Shown here in pieces: positions 26,693 to 35,273 of a stretch of DNA of 64,000 nucleotides (positions are counted from its first letter, which is position 1; every line of letters begins with the position of its first letter). The stretch is from Sphingopyxis sp. MSC1_008 (GTDB lineage Bacteria; Pseudomonadota; Alphaproteobacteria; Sphingomonadales; Sphingomonadaceae): positions 1 to 64,000 of the forward strand of contig NZ_JALPRD010000005.1 of assembly GCF_023197165.1 (NCBI RefSeq), written 5' to 3'. A model generated the notes under the pieces. It was not told where the DNA came from and ran no database searches. It worked only from the letters and a program-made list of their open reading frames with translations. Both the position numbers and the translations under genes were made by a program.

Positions 26693-27475
26693 TTAGTGGT
26701 CCGTCGCGGCATTCTCGATCAGTTCGGCGACCTCGACGGGGTGCGAGACCATCAGCGCGTGCGAGCCGTTGGCGACGCCGACGGTTTTGCGCGCATGGGC
26801 GCGATCGGCCATGAACTTCATCGTCGCCGCGGGGATGTTCCGATCCTCGGCGCCATAGATAACGTAGGTCGGCAGGCTCTTCCACGTCGCGGCCTGCGAC
26901 GCGTCGGTCAGGGCCGCCTGCGTCACCGGGCGCTGCGTTGCGGCCATCAGCGTTGCCTGCGCTTCGGGCACGTCGGCGGCGAACTGGCCGTGGAATTTGG
27001 CGGGCTGGATATAGAGGTCGGTCCCGCCGCCCGGCAGGCGGACCGGCGAAAGGGCATCGCCCAGCGTGCTGCCCGGGAATTTCGCCGACAGCGTCAGCGC
27101 CGATTCACCGGTGTCGGGCAGGAAACCGGCGACAAACACCAGCGCCTTCACATTGGCATTGCCCTTTGCGGCTTCGGTAATCACGACGCCGCCATAGCTG
27201 TGGCCGACAAGGATGACGCCGCCCGGGATCGAACGCACGACCGCGGCGACACTTTCGGCGTCGCCCGCGACGCTGCGCAGCGGGTTCGCCGCCGCGATCA
27301 CTGGATAGCCATCCTTTTCGAGCCGCGCGATGACGTCATTCCAGCCCGAAGAATCGGCAAAGGCGCCGTGAACGAGGACGACGGTCGGCTTGGCCGCGGC
27401 GTCCTCGGCGTGCGCGCTGACGGTGCCCGAGAAGAGAAGCGCGGCAAGGGCCGCCGAACGAATGGAGCGATACAT
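26693..27475 (-). CDS. Secreted alpha/beta hydrolase (esterase EstC-like)
   Basis: A 260-aa alpha/beta hydrolase with a Sec signal (MYRSIRSAALAALLFSGTVSAHA). The oxyanion region VLVHGAFADSSGWNDVIARL, nucleophile elbow GHSYGG (Ser about residue 107), acid in IYGAEDRNIP and His in GSHALMVSHP give a full triad. This group includes EstC/salicylate-esterase-like enzymes; substrate unknown. ATG 27475 follows AAAAGGATGATCGC, a good ribosome binding site. Confidence 0.88.
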   Translation of the reverse strand: MYRSIRSAALAALLFSGTVSAHAEDAAAKPTVVLVHGAFADSSGWNDVIARLEKDGYPVIAAANPLRSVAGDAESVAAVVRSIPGGVILVGHSYGGVVITEAAKGNANVKALVFVAGFLPDTGESALTLSAKFPGSTLGDALSPVRLPGGGTDLYIQPAKFHGQFAADVPEAQATLMAATQRPVTQAALTDASQAATWKSLPTYVIYGAEDRNIPAATMKFMADRAHARKTVGVANGSHALMVSHPVEVAELIENAATDH

Positions 27476-27714
27476 GCGATCATCCTTTTTGAAGTTTGCC
27501 GGATCAGCATGCACAGCGAGCGGCGCCACGCCTATCAGATCAAAGTATGCGTCGCGCCCCGTCCGGAAGCCCGAACCCCAAACCAAAGAATAGGGCAGCC
27601 GCTAGGCTTCGCCAGTCGCGGACCTGCTTCGGCACGATGGCGCGGCTGGCGGCGGCGCTGGCACATCGGTGAGCAGAGGCGGGGGGCATCCCGTCCGGAA
27701 CCGAAAGGATCGAC

Positions 27715-28686
27715 ATGACGAAGACTATCGCACCCTCCCCGCTCGAACCCGCAACCAAGGCCTTTGTCGAGGGGCTGCCCGACGGCCCGCCGATCTATAC
27801 GCTGACGCCGGCGGACGCGCGCGGCGTCCTGTCGTCGGTGCAGCAGTCGGTCACGGTCCCCCTGCTCGCGGTCGACAGCGAGGACAGCACACTGCCCATC
27901 GGCCCGTCGGGCAAGACGAATATTCGCGTCATACGCCCCGCCGGCGCAACCGGCACCCTGCCCGCGATCATCTATATTCACGGCGGCGGCTGGGTCCTTG
28001 GCGACAAGCAGACGCACGACCGGCTGGTCCGCGAACTCACGGTGGGCGCGAACGCCGTGCTCGTCTTCGTCGACTATGACCGCTCGCCCGAAAGCCAATA
28101 TCCCGGCGCGATCGAGCAGGCCTATGCCGTCGCGCGCCATGTCGCCGACAACGCGGACGCGTTCGGCGCCGATCCGAAGCGCATCGCGATCGCTGGCGAC
28201 AGTGTTGGCGGCAATATGGCAGCGGCGGTCACGCTGATGGCAAAGGATCGCGGCGGCCCCGATTTCCGCGCGCAGCTGCTCTTTTATCCCGTCACCGACG
28301 CGTCGATGGCGAGCGAATCTTATAAGCAGTTCGCCGACGGGCCGTGGCTCACCGCGAAGGCGATGGCGTGGTATTGGGATCAATATCTTCCCGATGTGGC
28401 ACGCCGCGGCGAAATCCTTGCCTCACCCGTCAACGCGTCGGCCGAACAGCTTGCCGGCCTGCCGCAGACGTTGCTCATCGTCGACGAAAATGACGTGCTG
28501 CGCGACGAAGGCGAAGCCTATGCCCACAAGCTCGCCGAAGCCGGCGTGCCCGTCATCGCGGTGCGTTACAACGGCACGATCCACGACTTCATGATGCTCA
28601 ACCCGATCACCGAAACCCCGGCCGCGCGCGGTGCGGTAGGGCAGGCGATCGGCTATTTGCGCAAGGTCTTTGCGGCCGGTGCGTGA
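27715..28686 (+). CDS. Alpha/beta hydrolase, HSL (hormone-sensitive lipase) family
   Basis: A 323-aa cytoplasmic esterase. The family signature HGGGW (IIYIHGGGWVLGD, about residue 92) forms the oxyanion hole; the nucleophile is Ser in GDSVGGNMAAAV, with Asp in VDENDVLRDEGEAYA and His in TIHDFMML. It is monocistronic, starts after GAAAGGATCGAC, and is followed by a strong bidirectional terminator. Substrates of the family are short-chain esters. Confidence 0.9.
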   Translation: MTKTIAPSPLEPATKAFVEGLPDGPPIYTLTPADARGVLSSVQQSVTVPLLAVDSEDSTLPIGPSGKTNIRVIRPAGATGTLPAIIYIHGGGWVLGDKQTHDRLVRELTVGANAVLVFVDYDRSPESQYPGAIEQAYAVARHVADNADAFGADPKRIAIAGDSVGGNMAAAVTLMAKDRGGPDFRAQLLFYPVTDASMASESYKQFADGPWLTAKAMAWYWDQYLPDVARRGEILASPVNASAEQLAGLPQTLLIVDENDVLRDEGEAYAHKLAEAGVPVIAVRYNGTIHDFMMLNPITETPAARGAVGQAIGYLRKVFAAGA

Positions 28687-28693
28687 CGCGAAA

Positions 28694-28721
28694 GCGGGAG
28701 GCGGCGGGCGCCGCTTCCCGC
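28694..28721. terminator. Bidirectional terminator hairpin between convergent genes
   Basis: Arms GCGGGAGGCGGC and GCCGCTTCCCGC pair at 11 of 12 positions with a GGGC loop. It occupies the 41-nt gap between the HSL hydrolase and histidine kinase stops. AAA runs flank both sides, giving a short T-run on the minus-strand transcript. Confidence 0.75.
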
Positions 28722-28727
28722 AAATCG

Positions 28728-30794
28728 TCAGGGTGCTTCGACCGGAATCTCGAAATGGAGCTGTGCGCCGCCGCCCGGATGATTGGATGCGGTGATCGAC
28801 CCGCCATGTTCCGAAATGATCGACTGGCAGATCGCGAGTCCGATCCCCATGCCGGCCTCCTTGGTCGTGAAGAAGCCCTCGAAAATGCGCGCCAGATCTT
28901 CGGGCGGGATGCCCGGTCCGGTATCGCGAAGCGTGAAGGCGAGCCCACCCGCATCGGTCAGATGCGTGCCGATGCAAATCTCGCGCTTGCCCTCGCTTTG
29001 CGCCTCGACCGCCTGAACGCTGTTGATCAGTAGGTTCACGACGACCTGCTGCAACTGGATGCGGTCCGCCATGGTGCTCGGAAGGCCGCGCGCGAGGTCG
29101 GTGGTGATGCCGATCGATTGCGATTCGATCTCGTGACGGATAAAGATCAGCGATTCCTGCACGATCTCGTTGAGGTCGGTCGCCACGCGTTCGGGCTGTC
29201 GTTTCGACGCCATGCCGCGGATATGCTGCACGATATCGCTCGCGCGCCGCGCACTCGCCGCAACGCGCGTGGTCAGCGCCTTGACCTTTTCGACATTCGG
29301 ATAGTCGCGCGACAGCCAGCGCAAGCTCGTCTCGGCATTGGTGACGATCGCGGCGAGCGGCTGGTTGATTTCGTGCGCGATCGATGTCGTCAGTTCGCCG
29401 AGCGTCGAGATGCGCGCCGCATGGGTGAAGTCGGCCTGAAGCTGCCGAATCTCGGCCTCCATGCTCATGCGTTCGGTCACATCCTCGAAACTGAAGATCG
29501 TAACGTCGAGTTCGGCGAGTATCTTCGGATAGGTCACCGACATGCGCACATCGAGCACGCGGCCGTCAAAGGTCTCGACCTTCGTGACCTCTTCATGGCT
29601 TGCCTGACCGTTGAAACGCCCGATCATCACATTGTGAAGCGCGTTGCGATTGACCGTGAACAGATATCCCACGGGCCGCATCAGATCGATCGCGCTGGCA
29701 CCACCGAGCATCTGTACCGCCGCGCGATTGACGTCGGTGATCTGCACCGTCGTCGCGGCGAGTTCGACAAGCTCTGGATGTTCGTCGAGGTAGGCACCGA
29801 AATCGGTGACGCCCGACGCGCGGATGTCGTTGTAGATGCGGCCCATATGGCTGGCGTCGACCTGCCACAGCGCGACCGGCATGTGGTGCACCAGCTTGCG
29901 GTATCGCGCCTCGCTGGCGCGGAGGTACATATAGGAGCGATCGTCGTCGACGGTGCCGTTGACCGCGGCATAGATCCGGCCCGGTGTTTCGGCCCGCCAC
30001 ACCGTCACCAGCGGATCGCGCAGGATGCCGTCCGACGGCAATTGCCGCCGATAGGTCGCGTCCGCGGTTTTGCTGGTCATCGCATCGACAATGAGCTCGC
30101 CCAGCGTCGCGCGGCTTTCGAGCGGCCAGAACCCGGCGACCGGCTGGCCGATCATCAGATCGCGCCCGCGGTTTCCGCCAACCAGACGCATTGTGCGTTC
30201 GTTGACGTTGACGATGCGTGCCGCCTTTACCAGCTCGTTGTAGCGGGCGTTCAGCTGCCCCTCGGCGCCAGCTTCGCCGCGCAACCCGGCGATCGTGGCG
30301 ATCAGCTTTTCGGAAGCCGAGACGTCGATTTCCCAGCTCGCCGCCATCAGGCGATCGGGAATATGCCAGTCCGCCGCGGGTACGGCGCCGTCGCTGAGCG
30401 ATTGCCGGCCATATTCGATCACATCGCGCGGCGAGCCGTCCTGCGCGAAGCGGACATATTGGCGGATATCGACGGCGATGTGGATGCCCGACGGCGTGCG
30501 TCGGCTGACCACGCCCTGCCAGGTGCCCTCCTGAAGCAGCATGCGCCAATGCTCGCGTTCATTTTCGCTGCGCGTCGACAAATGACCGATGCCGCGCCCG
30601 ATCATGGTGAGCGCGGGCCAGCCGTACAGCGCCTCCGACGCCGGATTCCAGTAATGGACCGCGCCATCGGTATCGAAAATGATGACGCTTTCGGAAGCAA
30701 ATTCGGCAATGTCGGGCTCAGATGCCCGGGGCACCGCACGGAGCGGCTCCTTCGGCGCCGAGACGGCGGCCTCGTCGGGCGACGCCGCGTTCAA
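28728..30794 (-). CDS. PAS-domain sensor histidine kinase
   Basis: A soluble 688-aa kinase. Three PAS-like modules can be seen: SVIIFDTDGAVHYWNPASEALYGW (N-terminal), a middle module with RLVGGNRGRDLMIGQPVAGFWP, and LVHHMPVALWQVD with a PAS linker IFSFEDVTERM. These are followed by HisKA with the phosphoacceptor in SIAHEINQPLAAIV (about residue 470) and HATPase_c (NLLINSVQAVEAQ; DTGPGIPPEDLARIFEGFFTTK; GMGIGLAICQSII). The TTG at 30794 overlaps the response-regulator stop as TTGA; a longer TTG frame starts at 30815. No membrane span, so it senses a cytoplasmic cue, perhaps redox or oxygen. Confidence 0.9.
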   Translation of the reverse strand: MNAASPDEAAVSAPKEPLRAVPRASEPDIAEFASESVIIFDTDGAVHYWNPASEALYGWPALTMIGRGIGHLSTRSENEREHWRMLLQEGTWQGVVSRRTPSGIHIAVDIRQYVRFAQDGSPRDVIEYGRQSLSDGAVPAADWHIPDRLMAASWEIDVSASEKLIATIAGLRGEAGAEGQLNARYNELVKAARIVNVNERTMRLVGGNRGRDLMIGQPVAGFWPLESRATLGELIVDAMTSKTADATYRRQLPSDGILRDPLVTVWRAETPGRIYAAVNGTVDDDRSYMYLRASEARYRKLVHHMPVALWQVDASHMGRIYNDIRASGVTDFGAYLDEHPELVELAATTVQITDVNRAAVQMLGGASAIDLMRPVGYLFTVNRNALHNVMIGRFNGQASHEEVTKVETFDGRVLDVRMSVTYPKILAELDVTIFSFEDVTERMSMEAEIRQLQADFTHAARISTLGELTTSIAHEINQPLAAIVTNAETSLRWLSRDYPNVEKVKALTTRVAASARRASDIVQHIRGMASKRQPERVATDLNEIVQESLIFIRHEIESQSIGITTDLARGLPSTMADRIQLQQVVVNLLINSVQAVEAQSEGKREICIGTHLTDAGGLAFTLRDTGPGIPPEDLARIFEGFFTTKEAGMGIGLAICQSIISEHGGSITASNHPGGGAQLHFEIPVEAP

Positions 30795-31186
30795 TGCCCC
30801 GGCTCGTCGGGCCAATCCTCTGCCCCGATCGCCGCTTTCAGTTCATCGAGCAGGGCATCGTCCGCGACCGGTTTGGTCAGCCAGGCTTGCGCACCCAGGT
30901 CGAGCGCCCTCGCGCGGGCACTCGGGTCGAGCACCGAGGTAAGCATAATAACGGGCAGATCCGATCCCCCCGCGCGCATGCGTTCGAGCAGGTCGAGCCC
31001 GCTCATTCCGGGCATTCGCACGTCGGTGATCAGGCAATCGACATGGCCCGGCGCGTCGCCGCTCAGGAACGCCGGGGCACTATCGAAGGTGCTGCAGGCA
31101 AGTCCCGTAACCATCAACAAATCGCACAGTGCCTCGCGGATGGCTTCATCATCATCCACGACTGCAACAAGAGGCGTTTTGGGCAA
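30791..31186 (-). CDS. Stand-alone response-regulator receiver protein
   Basis: A 131-aa CheY-like receiver with no output domain. The acidic pocket is VVDDDEA, the phospho-Asp lies in CLITDVRMPGMSGLDLL, followed by LTS and the conserved Lys in WLTKPV. It overlaps the kinase gene and is divergent from nothing; it probably relays or buffers phosphate from the kinase to the FixJ-like regulator encoded upstream. Confidence 0.9.
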   Translation of the reverse strand: MPKTPLVAVVDDDEAIREALCDLLMVTGLACSTFDSAPAFLSGDAPGHVDCLITDVRMPGMSGLDLLERMRAGGSDLPVIMLTSVLDPSARARALDLGAQAWLTKPVADDALLDELKAAIGAEDWPDEPGH

Positions 31187-31272
31187 GCGATTCGGCCCTT
31201 TTTCTCACGACCGAAGCGGCCAACTCCGCCATAGTTGGCCCAGCTTGTAAGGCTTTGTAACCATACCAAAGT

Positions 31273-31920
31273 CTAGGCTCCCCCGGTTTCGCGCAATGGG
31301 GCGGGCAATTTTTCCCACGCGCGGATCAGTTCGCCGACCGTCGCCGCCTGCATCTTCTTCATCACATTGCTGCGATGGAGCTTGACGGTGATTTCCGAAA
31401 TACCGAGGTCGTAGGCGATCTGTTTGTTAAGCCGCCCGCGGGCGACTTCGCGCATGACCTGGCTTTCGCGCGGCGTAAGCGTGGCGAAACGTTCGACCTG
31501 CTGCTGGACAATCCGGGCGTTCGCGCGCTCCGCGACATCGCGCTCCACCCCCGCGACAACGGCGTCGAGCAAGGTCTGGTCGCGCACCGGCTTGGTCAGG
31601 AAATCGACCGCCCCCGCCTTCATCGCCTGGACCGACATCGGGATATCGCCGTGTCCGGTCAGGAACACGATCGGTTTCGTGACCCCCGCCGTCGTCAGAT
31701 GCTGTTGGAGGTCGAGCCCGCTCGACCCCGGCATGCGCACGTCGAGCACGAGGCAGCCCGCGCGTTCGAGCAGCGGCGATTCGAGCAGTTCGCGCGTTGA
31801 GCCATAGCAGCTTGCCTCGATCCCCACCGACAGCATCAGCTCGCTGATCGCGATGCGCACCTCTTCGTCGTCGTCGACGATCAAGACAAGCGGCGGTTCA
31901 TAATCGGCGGTCGTGGTCAT
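31273..31920 (-). CDS. FixJ/NarL-type response regulator with LuxR DNA-binding domain
   Basis: A 215-aa regulator: receiver with DDDEE, phospho-Asp in CLVLDVRMPGSSGLDLQ, FLTGHGDIPMSVQAMKAGAVDFLTKPV, and a C-terminal LuxR helix-turn-helix (LTPRESQVMREVARGRLNKQIAYDLGISEITVKLHRSNVMKKM). The pattern is that of FixJ/TodT/StyR partners of cytoplasmic PAS kinases. It precedes the receiver and kinase genes by 86 nt on the same strand, forming a three-gene signalling unit. Good GGGGAGGGG Shine-Dalgarno. Confidence 0.93.
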   Translation of the reverse strand: MTTTADYEPPLVLIVDDDEEVRIAISELMLSVGIEASCYGSTRELLESPLLERAGCLVLDVRMPGSSGLDLQQHLTTAGVTKPIVFLTGHGDIPMSVQAMKAGAVDFLTKPVRDQTLLDAVVAGVERDVAERANARIVQQQVERFATLTPRESQVMREVARGRLNKQIAYDLGISEITVKLHRSNVMKKMQAATVGELIRAWEKLPAPLRETGGA

Positions 31921-32044
31921 TACCCCTCCCCGGTAAGCGGTGTCTTCGCAAATGGCTGCATCCGGGCGAACTTGCTGCGGCCGGACGGCAAGAGATCGTT
32001 CTGGCCGTGTCCGCAGGCGCGCGAAGTCTAAATGTCCGCGGGTT

Positions 32045-32074
32045 GCGGAGCAAGGGCTTTCGCCCTTGCTCCGC
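32045..32074. terminator. Strong perfect hairpin between SDR gene and response regulator
   Basis: Arms GCGGAGCAAGGGC and GCCCTTGCTCCGC pair over 13 bp with a TTTC loop (GAAA on the minus strand, a very stable tetraloop). It lies 48 nt past the SDR stop on the minus strand. No T-run follows, so it may act as a terminator or as an RNA stabiliser. Confidence 0.6.
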
Positions 32075-32121
32075 GCGTCGGCGAGACACAGCCGCCGTTT
32101 CGACCGGGTGGCAGCCAGCCG

Positions 32122-32871
32122 TCAAAGCAGCGCCATGCCGCCGTCGACGCGCAGGTTGATCCCGGTCACAAAGCTGCTCGCGTCGGATGCGAGGAAGAGC
32201 GCGGCGCTCGCCAGCTCGCTGGGCTGGCCGAGCCGGCCGAGCGGGATCGCGCCCGCCATCATCTGCGCGAACGCGTCACGATCTTCGGGTGCGACGCCGA
32301 GTTTTTCGAGGATCGCGGTTTCAGTCGGTCCGGGGCTCAGCATGTTGACACGGATGCCCCGCGCCTTGAATTCGAGCGCCCATGCGCGCGCGAAGGCATT
32401 GATCGCGGCCTTTGTCCCCGCATAGACCGCGTGCCCGTCGAGCACCTTATCGCTGGCGAGCGAGCCGACGAGGATGATCGAGCCGCCGTCGCGCATGACA
32501 GGCACGATTTTCTGCACGCCGAAAAAAGTGCCGCGTGCGTTGATCGCGAATTGCGCGTCATATTCGGCCTCGGAGACTTCGTGCGAGGGGTTGATCGTAT
32601 TGACCCCTGCATTCGCCATATAGATGTCGGCATGGCCGAACCGTTCGCGGACGATCTCTGCGACCTGGCGATGATGATCGGGATCGGCGACATCCCCCTG
32701 GATGCCGAGCGCGGCCGATCCGATTTCGCGCACCGCGTCATCGACGACCTGCTGGCGGCGGCCCGTTATCACAACCTGCGCGCCCTCGGCAGCGAAAAGC
32801 TTTGCCGCGGCGAGTCCGATACCGCTGTTGCCGCCGGTGATGACCGCGACTTTTCCGTTCAAGCTTGTCAT
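32122..32871 (-). CDS. Short-chain dehydrogenase/reductase (classical SDR)
   Basis: A 249-aa NAD(P)-dependent oxidoreductase. Cofactor site TGGNSGIGLAAAKLFAAEGA (about residues 12-31) with TGRR after beta-2 (favouring NADP), then ANAG, Ser in VGSLAS and the active-site pair in YAGTKAAINAF; the C-terminus FVTGINLRVDGG is typical. Substrate unknown. It begins after GAAGGAATTTT and is separated by 29 nt from the CDGSH gene, with which it may be cotranscribed. Confidence 0.92.
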   Translation of the reverse strand: MTSLNGKVAVITGGNSGIGLAAAKLFAAEGAQVVITGRRQQVVDDAVREIGSAALGIQGDVADPDHHRQVAEIVRERFGHADIYMANAGVNTINPSHEVSEAEYDAQFAINARGTFFGVQKIVPVMRDGGSIILVGSLASDKVLDGHAVYAGTKAAINAFARAWALEFKARGIRVNMLSPGPTETAILEKLGVAPEDRDAFAQMMAGAIPLGRLGQPSELASAALFLASDASSFVTGINLRVDGGMALL

Positions 32872-32900
32872 AAAATTCCTTCAGTCCGGGGGAGAATTCA

Positions 32901-33539
32901 TCAGGCGCTGCGAAAGCCGATCTTGCTGTGGCTCTCGTCGCAAAAGGGTTTGGTCTTCGACGCGCCGCAGCGGCACAGGCGCGCCGTTTGGACGGCAGCG
33001 ACGGTGCGGCCCGTTCCGCTGAGGATTTCGAGATTGCCGCGCACCTGCAGCGGCCCGTCGGGTTCGGGCTCGATCGCCAGCAGACCGTCGCGCGCCGCTA
33101 GCTCTGGGCCTTTCTTCGCCGGCGGCTCGCCGGTCGCCTCGAACCCCACATATTTGTGCGACTTGTCGCAAAAGGGTTTGTTCTTCGATGCGCCGCAGCG
33201 GCAGAGCGTCGCGCGAAACCCACCCCTCTCGCCGTCGAGCGAAAAATCGGCACGCACCGCATAAGGGCCATTTTCGCGCAGCGTGATCAGATTGGCGGGC
33301 GGCACCGGCTCGGCCTGGCCGTCGCGGCGCTCATAGGTCAGCGCGCCCGACGGGCATTGGCGGATGGTGCCGCAGAGATATTCGATGTCGGTCGCGTCGG
33401 GAATGATCCACGGACCATCGACATCGGCGAGGAAGGTCGCGGGATCCTGCGTCACGCAGAAGCGCGCGTGGATGCAGCGTTTGCCGTTGAACAGGACCGC
33501 AATATCCTTGCCCTCGGCGCGCTCTGTTTCGCCGTCCAT
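32901..33539 (-). CDS. Iron-sulfur protein: divergent 4Fe-4S domain plus two CDGSH domains
   Basis: A 212-aa protein with three cluster modules. The N-terminal ~85 residues match the DUF1271/Fer4_19 type (FNGKRCIHARFCV and RQCPSGALTYER supply cysteines). Two CDGSH modules follow, CRCGASKNKPFCDKSHKYVGF (about residues 112-132) and CRCGASKTKPFCDESHSKIGF at the C-terminus, each with the C-x-C...C...H ligand set for a redox-active 2Fe-2S cluster. ATG 33539 has an ideal AGGAGG. Probable role: electron transfer or redox sensing linked to the neighbouring stress genes. Confidence 0.9.
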   Translation of the reverse strand: MDGETERAEGKDIAVLFNGKRCIHARFCVTQDPATFLADVDGPWIIPDATDIEYLCGTIRQCPSGALTYERRDGQAEPVPPANLITLRENGPYAVRADFSLDGERGGFRATLCRCGASKNKPFCDKSHKYVGFEATGEPPAKKGPELAARDGLLAIEPEPDGPLQVRGNLEILSGTGRTVAAVQTARLCRCGASKTKPFCDESHSKIGFRSA

Positions 33540-33635
33540 TTCCCTATCCTCCTGACAAAGCCGCGCGGCGGCGGGTGAAGGAGCAGGATAGGCAGCCCTG
33601 CCGCCGGGGGCAGGCGCGAGAGCTGACAAGGCGCC

Positions 33636-33797
33636 TGTACCAAATCGCGCGCCTACCTGCCGAAATGCAGGAAAATTTCATCCGGCCTAACCGGCGAGGC
33701 AGCGCATCCTGAACCTTCGCATAGGTCGCCCCCGTCTCGACAGACCCGGCGTCGGGCGCATAGCCTCTGGTCCATCGAGAGCGTTTTAACAGTACCA
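33636..33797. promoter_or_regulatory. Two GTACCA boxes between CDGSH gene and MocR gene
   Basis: TGTACCA at 33636-33642 and AGTACCA at 33791-33797 lie in the 270-nt divergent region between the CDGSH gene (start 33539) and the MocR regulator (start 33810). The same core recurs at 35944-35953 and as an inverted pair at 41371-41403. MocR proteins usually repress or activate divergent promoters through repeated boxes, so these are candidate sites. A 6-bp core is common by chance, so support is modest. Confidence 0.35.
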
Positions 33798-33809
33798 TGA
33801 GGTGACGAG

Positions 33810-35261
33810 ATGAATGCACCATGGAACCCGGAGCTGGTCTCCTTCCAGATCGACCGCTCGCATGCGACACCGATTACCGCGCAGATCACCGCGACGCTGC
33901 GCGCAGCGATCGTCGAGGGGCGCCTCCGGCCCGGAACGCGTCTGCCGTCGTGGCTCGACATGGCATCGCAGCTCGGCGTTGCCCGAGGGACGGTGAAGGC
34001 CGCCTACGAAGCGCTGACCGACGAGCTGCTGGTCTTTTCGGCGGGCGCCGCGGGAACGCGCGTCGCCGAAAGGGCCGCCCCCAAGCCGGCCGAAGCGAAG
34101 CAGATCGACATCCCTCGGCCGATGCAAAATCTCGAACGCGGCTTTTCGCTTCGCCCCTTGCCGTTCCAGATGGGGGTTCCGGCGCAAGATGCCTTTCCGG
34201 CGAAGCTGTGGGCGCGGCTGCGCACTCGCGCGGTCCGCGCCAATGCCATGGCGCCGGTCGGCCCGCCCGACCCGCGCGGCGAGCCCGAACTGCGCGCGCA
34301 GATCGCCGCGCAGCTTGCGATCACGCGCGGCATCGCTTGCCACCCCGACCAGATCATCCTGACCACCGGCTTCAAGAACGGGCTCTGCCTGACCTTGATG
34401 GCGCTTGGCGTGCAGGGGCGCACCGCCTGGGTCGAGGATCCCTGTTATCCGGTAGCCCGTATGGCGCTGGAAATTGCCGGGCTGAACCCCATCCCGATCC
34501 CCGTCGATGCCAAGGGCATTCGCGTCGATATGGGTGTGCGCGCCGCGCCCGATGCCGCGCTGGCGATCGTCACGCCGGGCCAGCAGGCACCGACGGGCGT
34601 CACGCTGTCGCCCGAACGCCGCACCGCACTGCTCGCCTGGGCGGAACGCGAAGACGCGTGGATCATCGAGGATGATTACCTCAGCGAACTGCAGCTCGGC
34701 GGCCGCGCCGCACCGGCGATGGCGGCGCAGGATCCTGCTGGCCGCGTGATCCACATCGGCACCTTTGGCAAGACGATCAGCCCTGCGCTCGGCCTCGGCT
34801 TCGTCGTCGCGCCGCTCGCGCTCGCCGCGCGGTTCGGCGAGGTCGCGGGCTGCCTCAACCCCGCGCCCAATGTGACGACGCAGCTCGCGCTTACCGACTT
34901 CCTCGCCGACGGCCATTTCCTGCGCCATCTGCGTCATATGAAAAGCCTGTACCGCGAGCGGCGCGATGCGCTCCACGCGCGGCTCGACCCAAGCATCGTG
35001 GTCGATGCCTTCGCCGGGCTCGCGGTGATCGCGCATTTACCGCGCGGCTATGACGATGTCGCGCTGGCCAGACGCGCGCCCGAACTGGGCATCGCGCCTG
35101 CACCGCTGTCGATCTGGTACGCCAACCCCGCCGCGGCGCAGCCCGGACTGGTGCTTTGCGTCACCAACTTGCGTCCGCAGGTGTTGGACAAGGCGTGCGA
35201 CACGCTCGCGACATTGATCGACGAAGGCGCCGCGATGCCGATTTCGGCACGAGCCGCGTAA
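33810..35261 (+). CDS. MocR-type (GntR/aminotransferase) transcriptional regulator
   Basis: A 483-aa fusion of a GntR winged helix (about residues 15-80: ITAQITATLRAAIVEGRLRPGTRLPS, QLGVARGTVKAAYEALTDE) and a class-I aminotransferase fold. The aminotransferase part keeps the substrate loop PVGPPDPRGEPELR, IVTPGQQAPTGVTLS, and the PLP lysine in GTFGKTISPALGLGF (about residue 319), so PLP should bind. Members such as PdxR and GabR sense PLP or amino compounds and control nearby genes. It is divergent from the CDGSH gene and followed 12 nt later by an azoreductase gene. Confidence 0.92.
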   Translation: MNAPWNPELVSFQIDRSHATPITAQITATLRAAIVEGRLRPGTRLPSWLDMASQLGVARGTVKAAYEALTDELLVFSAGAAGTRVAERAAPKPAEAKQIDIPRPMQNLERGFSLRPLPFQMGVPAQDAFPAKLWARLRTRAVRANAMAPVGPPDPRGEPELRAQIAAQLAITRGIACHPDQIILTTGFKNGLCLTLMALGVQGRTAWVEDPCYPVARMALEIAGLNPIPIPVDAKGIRVDMGVRAAPDAALAIVTPGQQAPTGVTLSPERRTALLAWAEREDAWIIEDDYLSELQLGGRAAPAMAAQDPAGRVIHIGTFGKTISPALGLGFVVAPLALAARFGEVAGCLNPAPNVTTQLALTDFLADGHFLRHLRHMKSLYRERRDALHARLDPSIVVDAFAGLAVIAHLPRGYDDVALARRAPELGIAPAPLSIWYANPAAAQPGLVLCVTNLRPQVLDKACDTLATLIDEGAAMPISARAA

Positions 35262-35273
35262 CAGGAGGATGAA

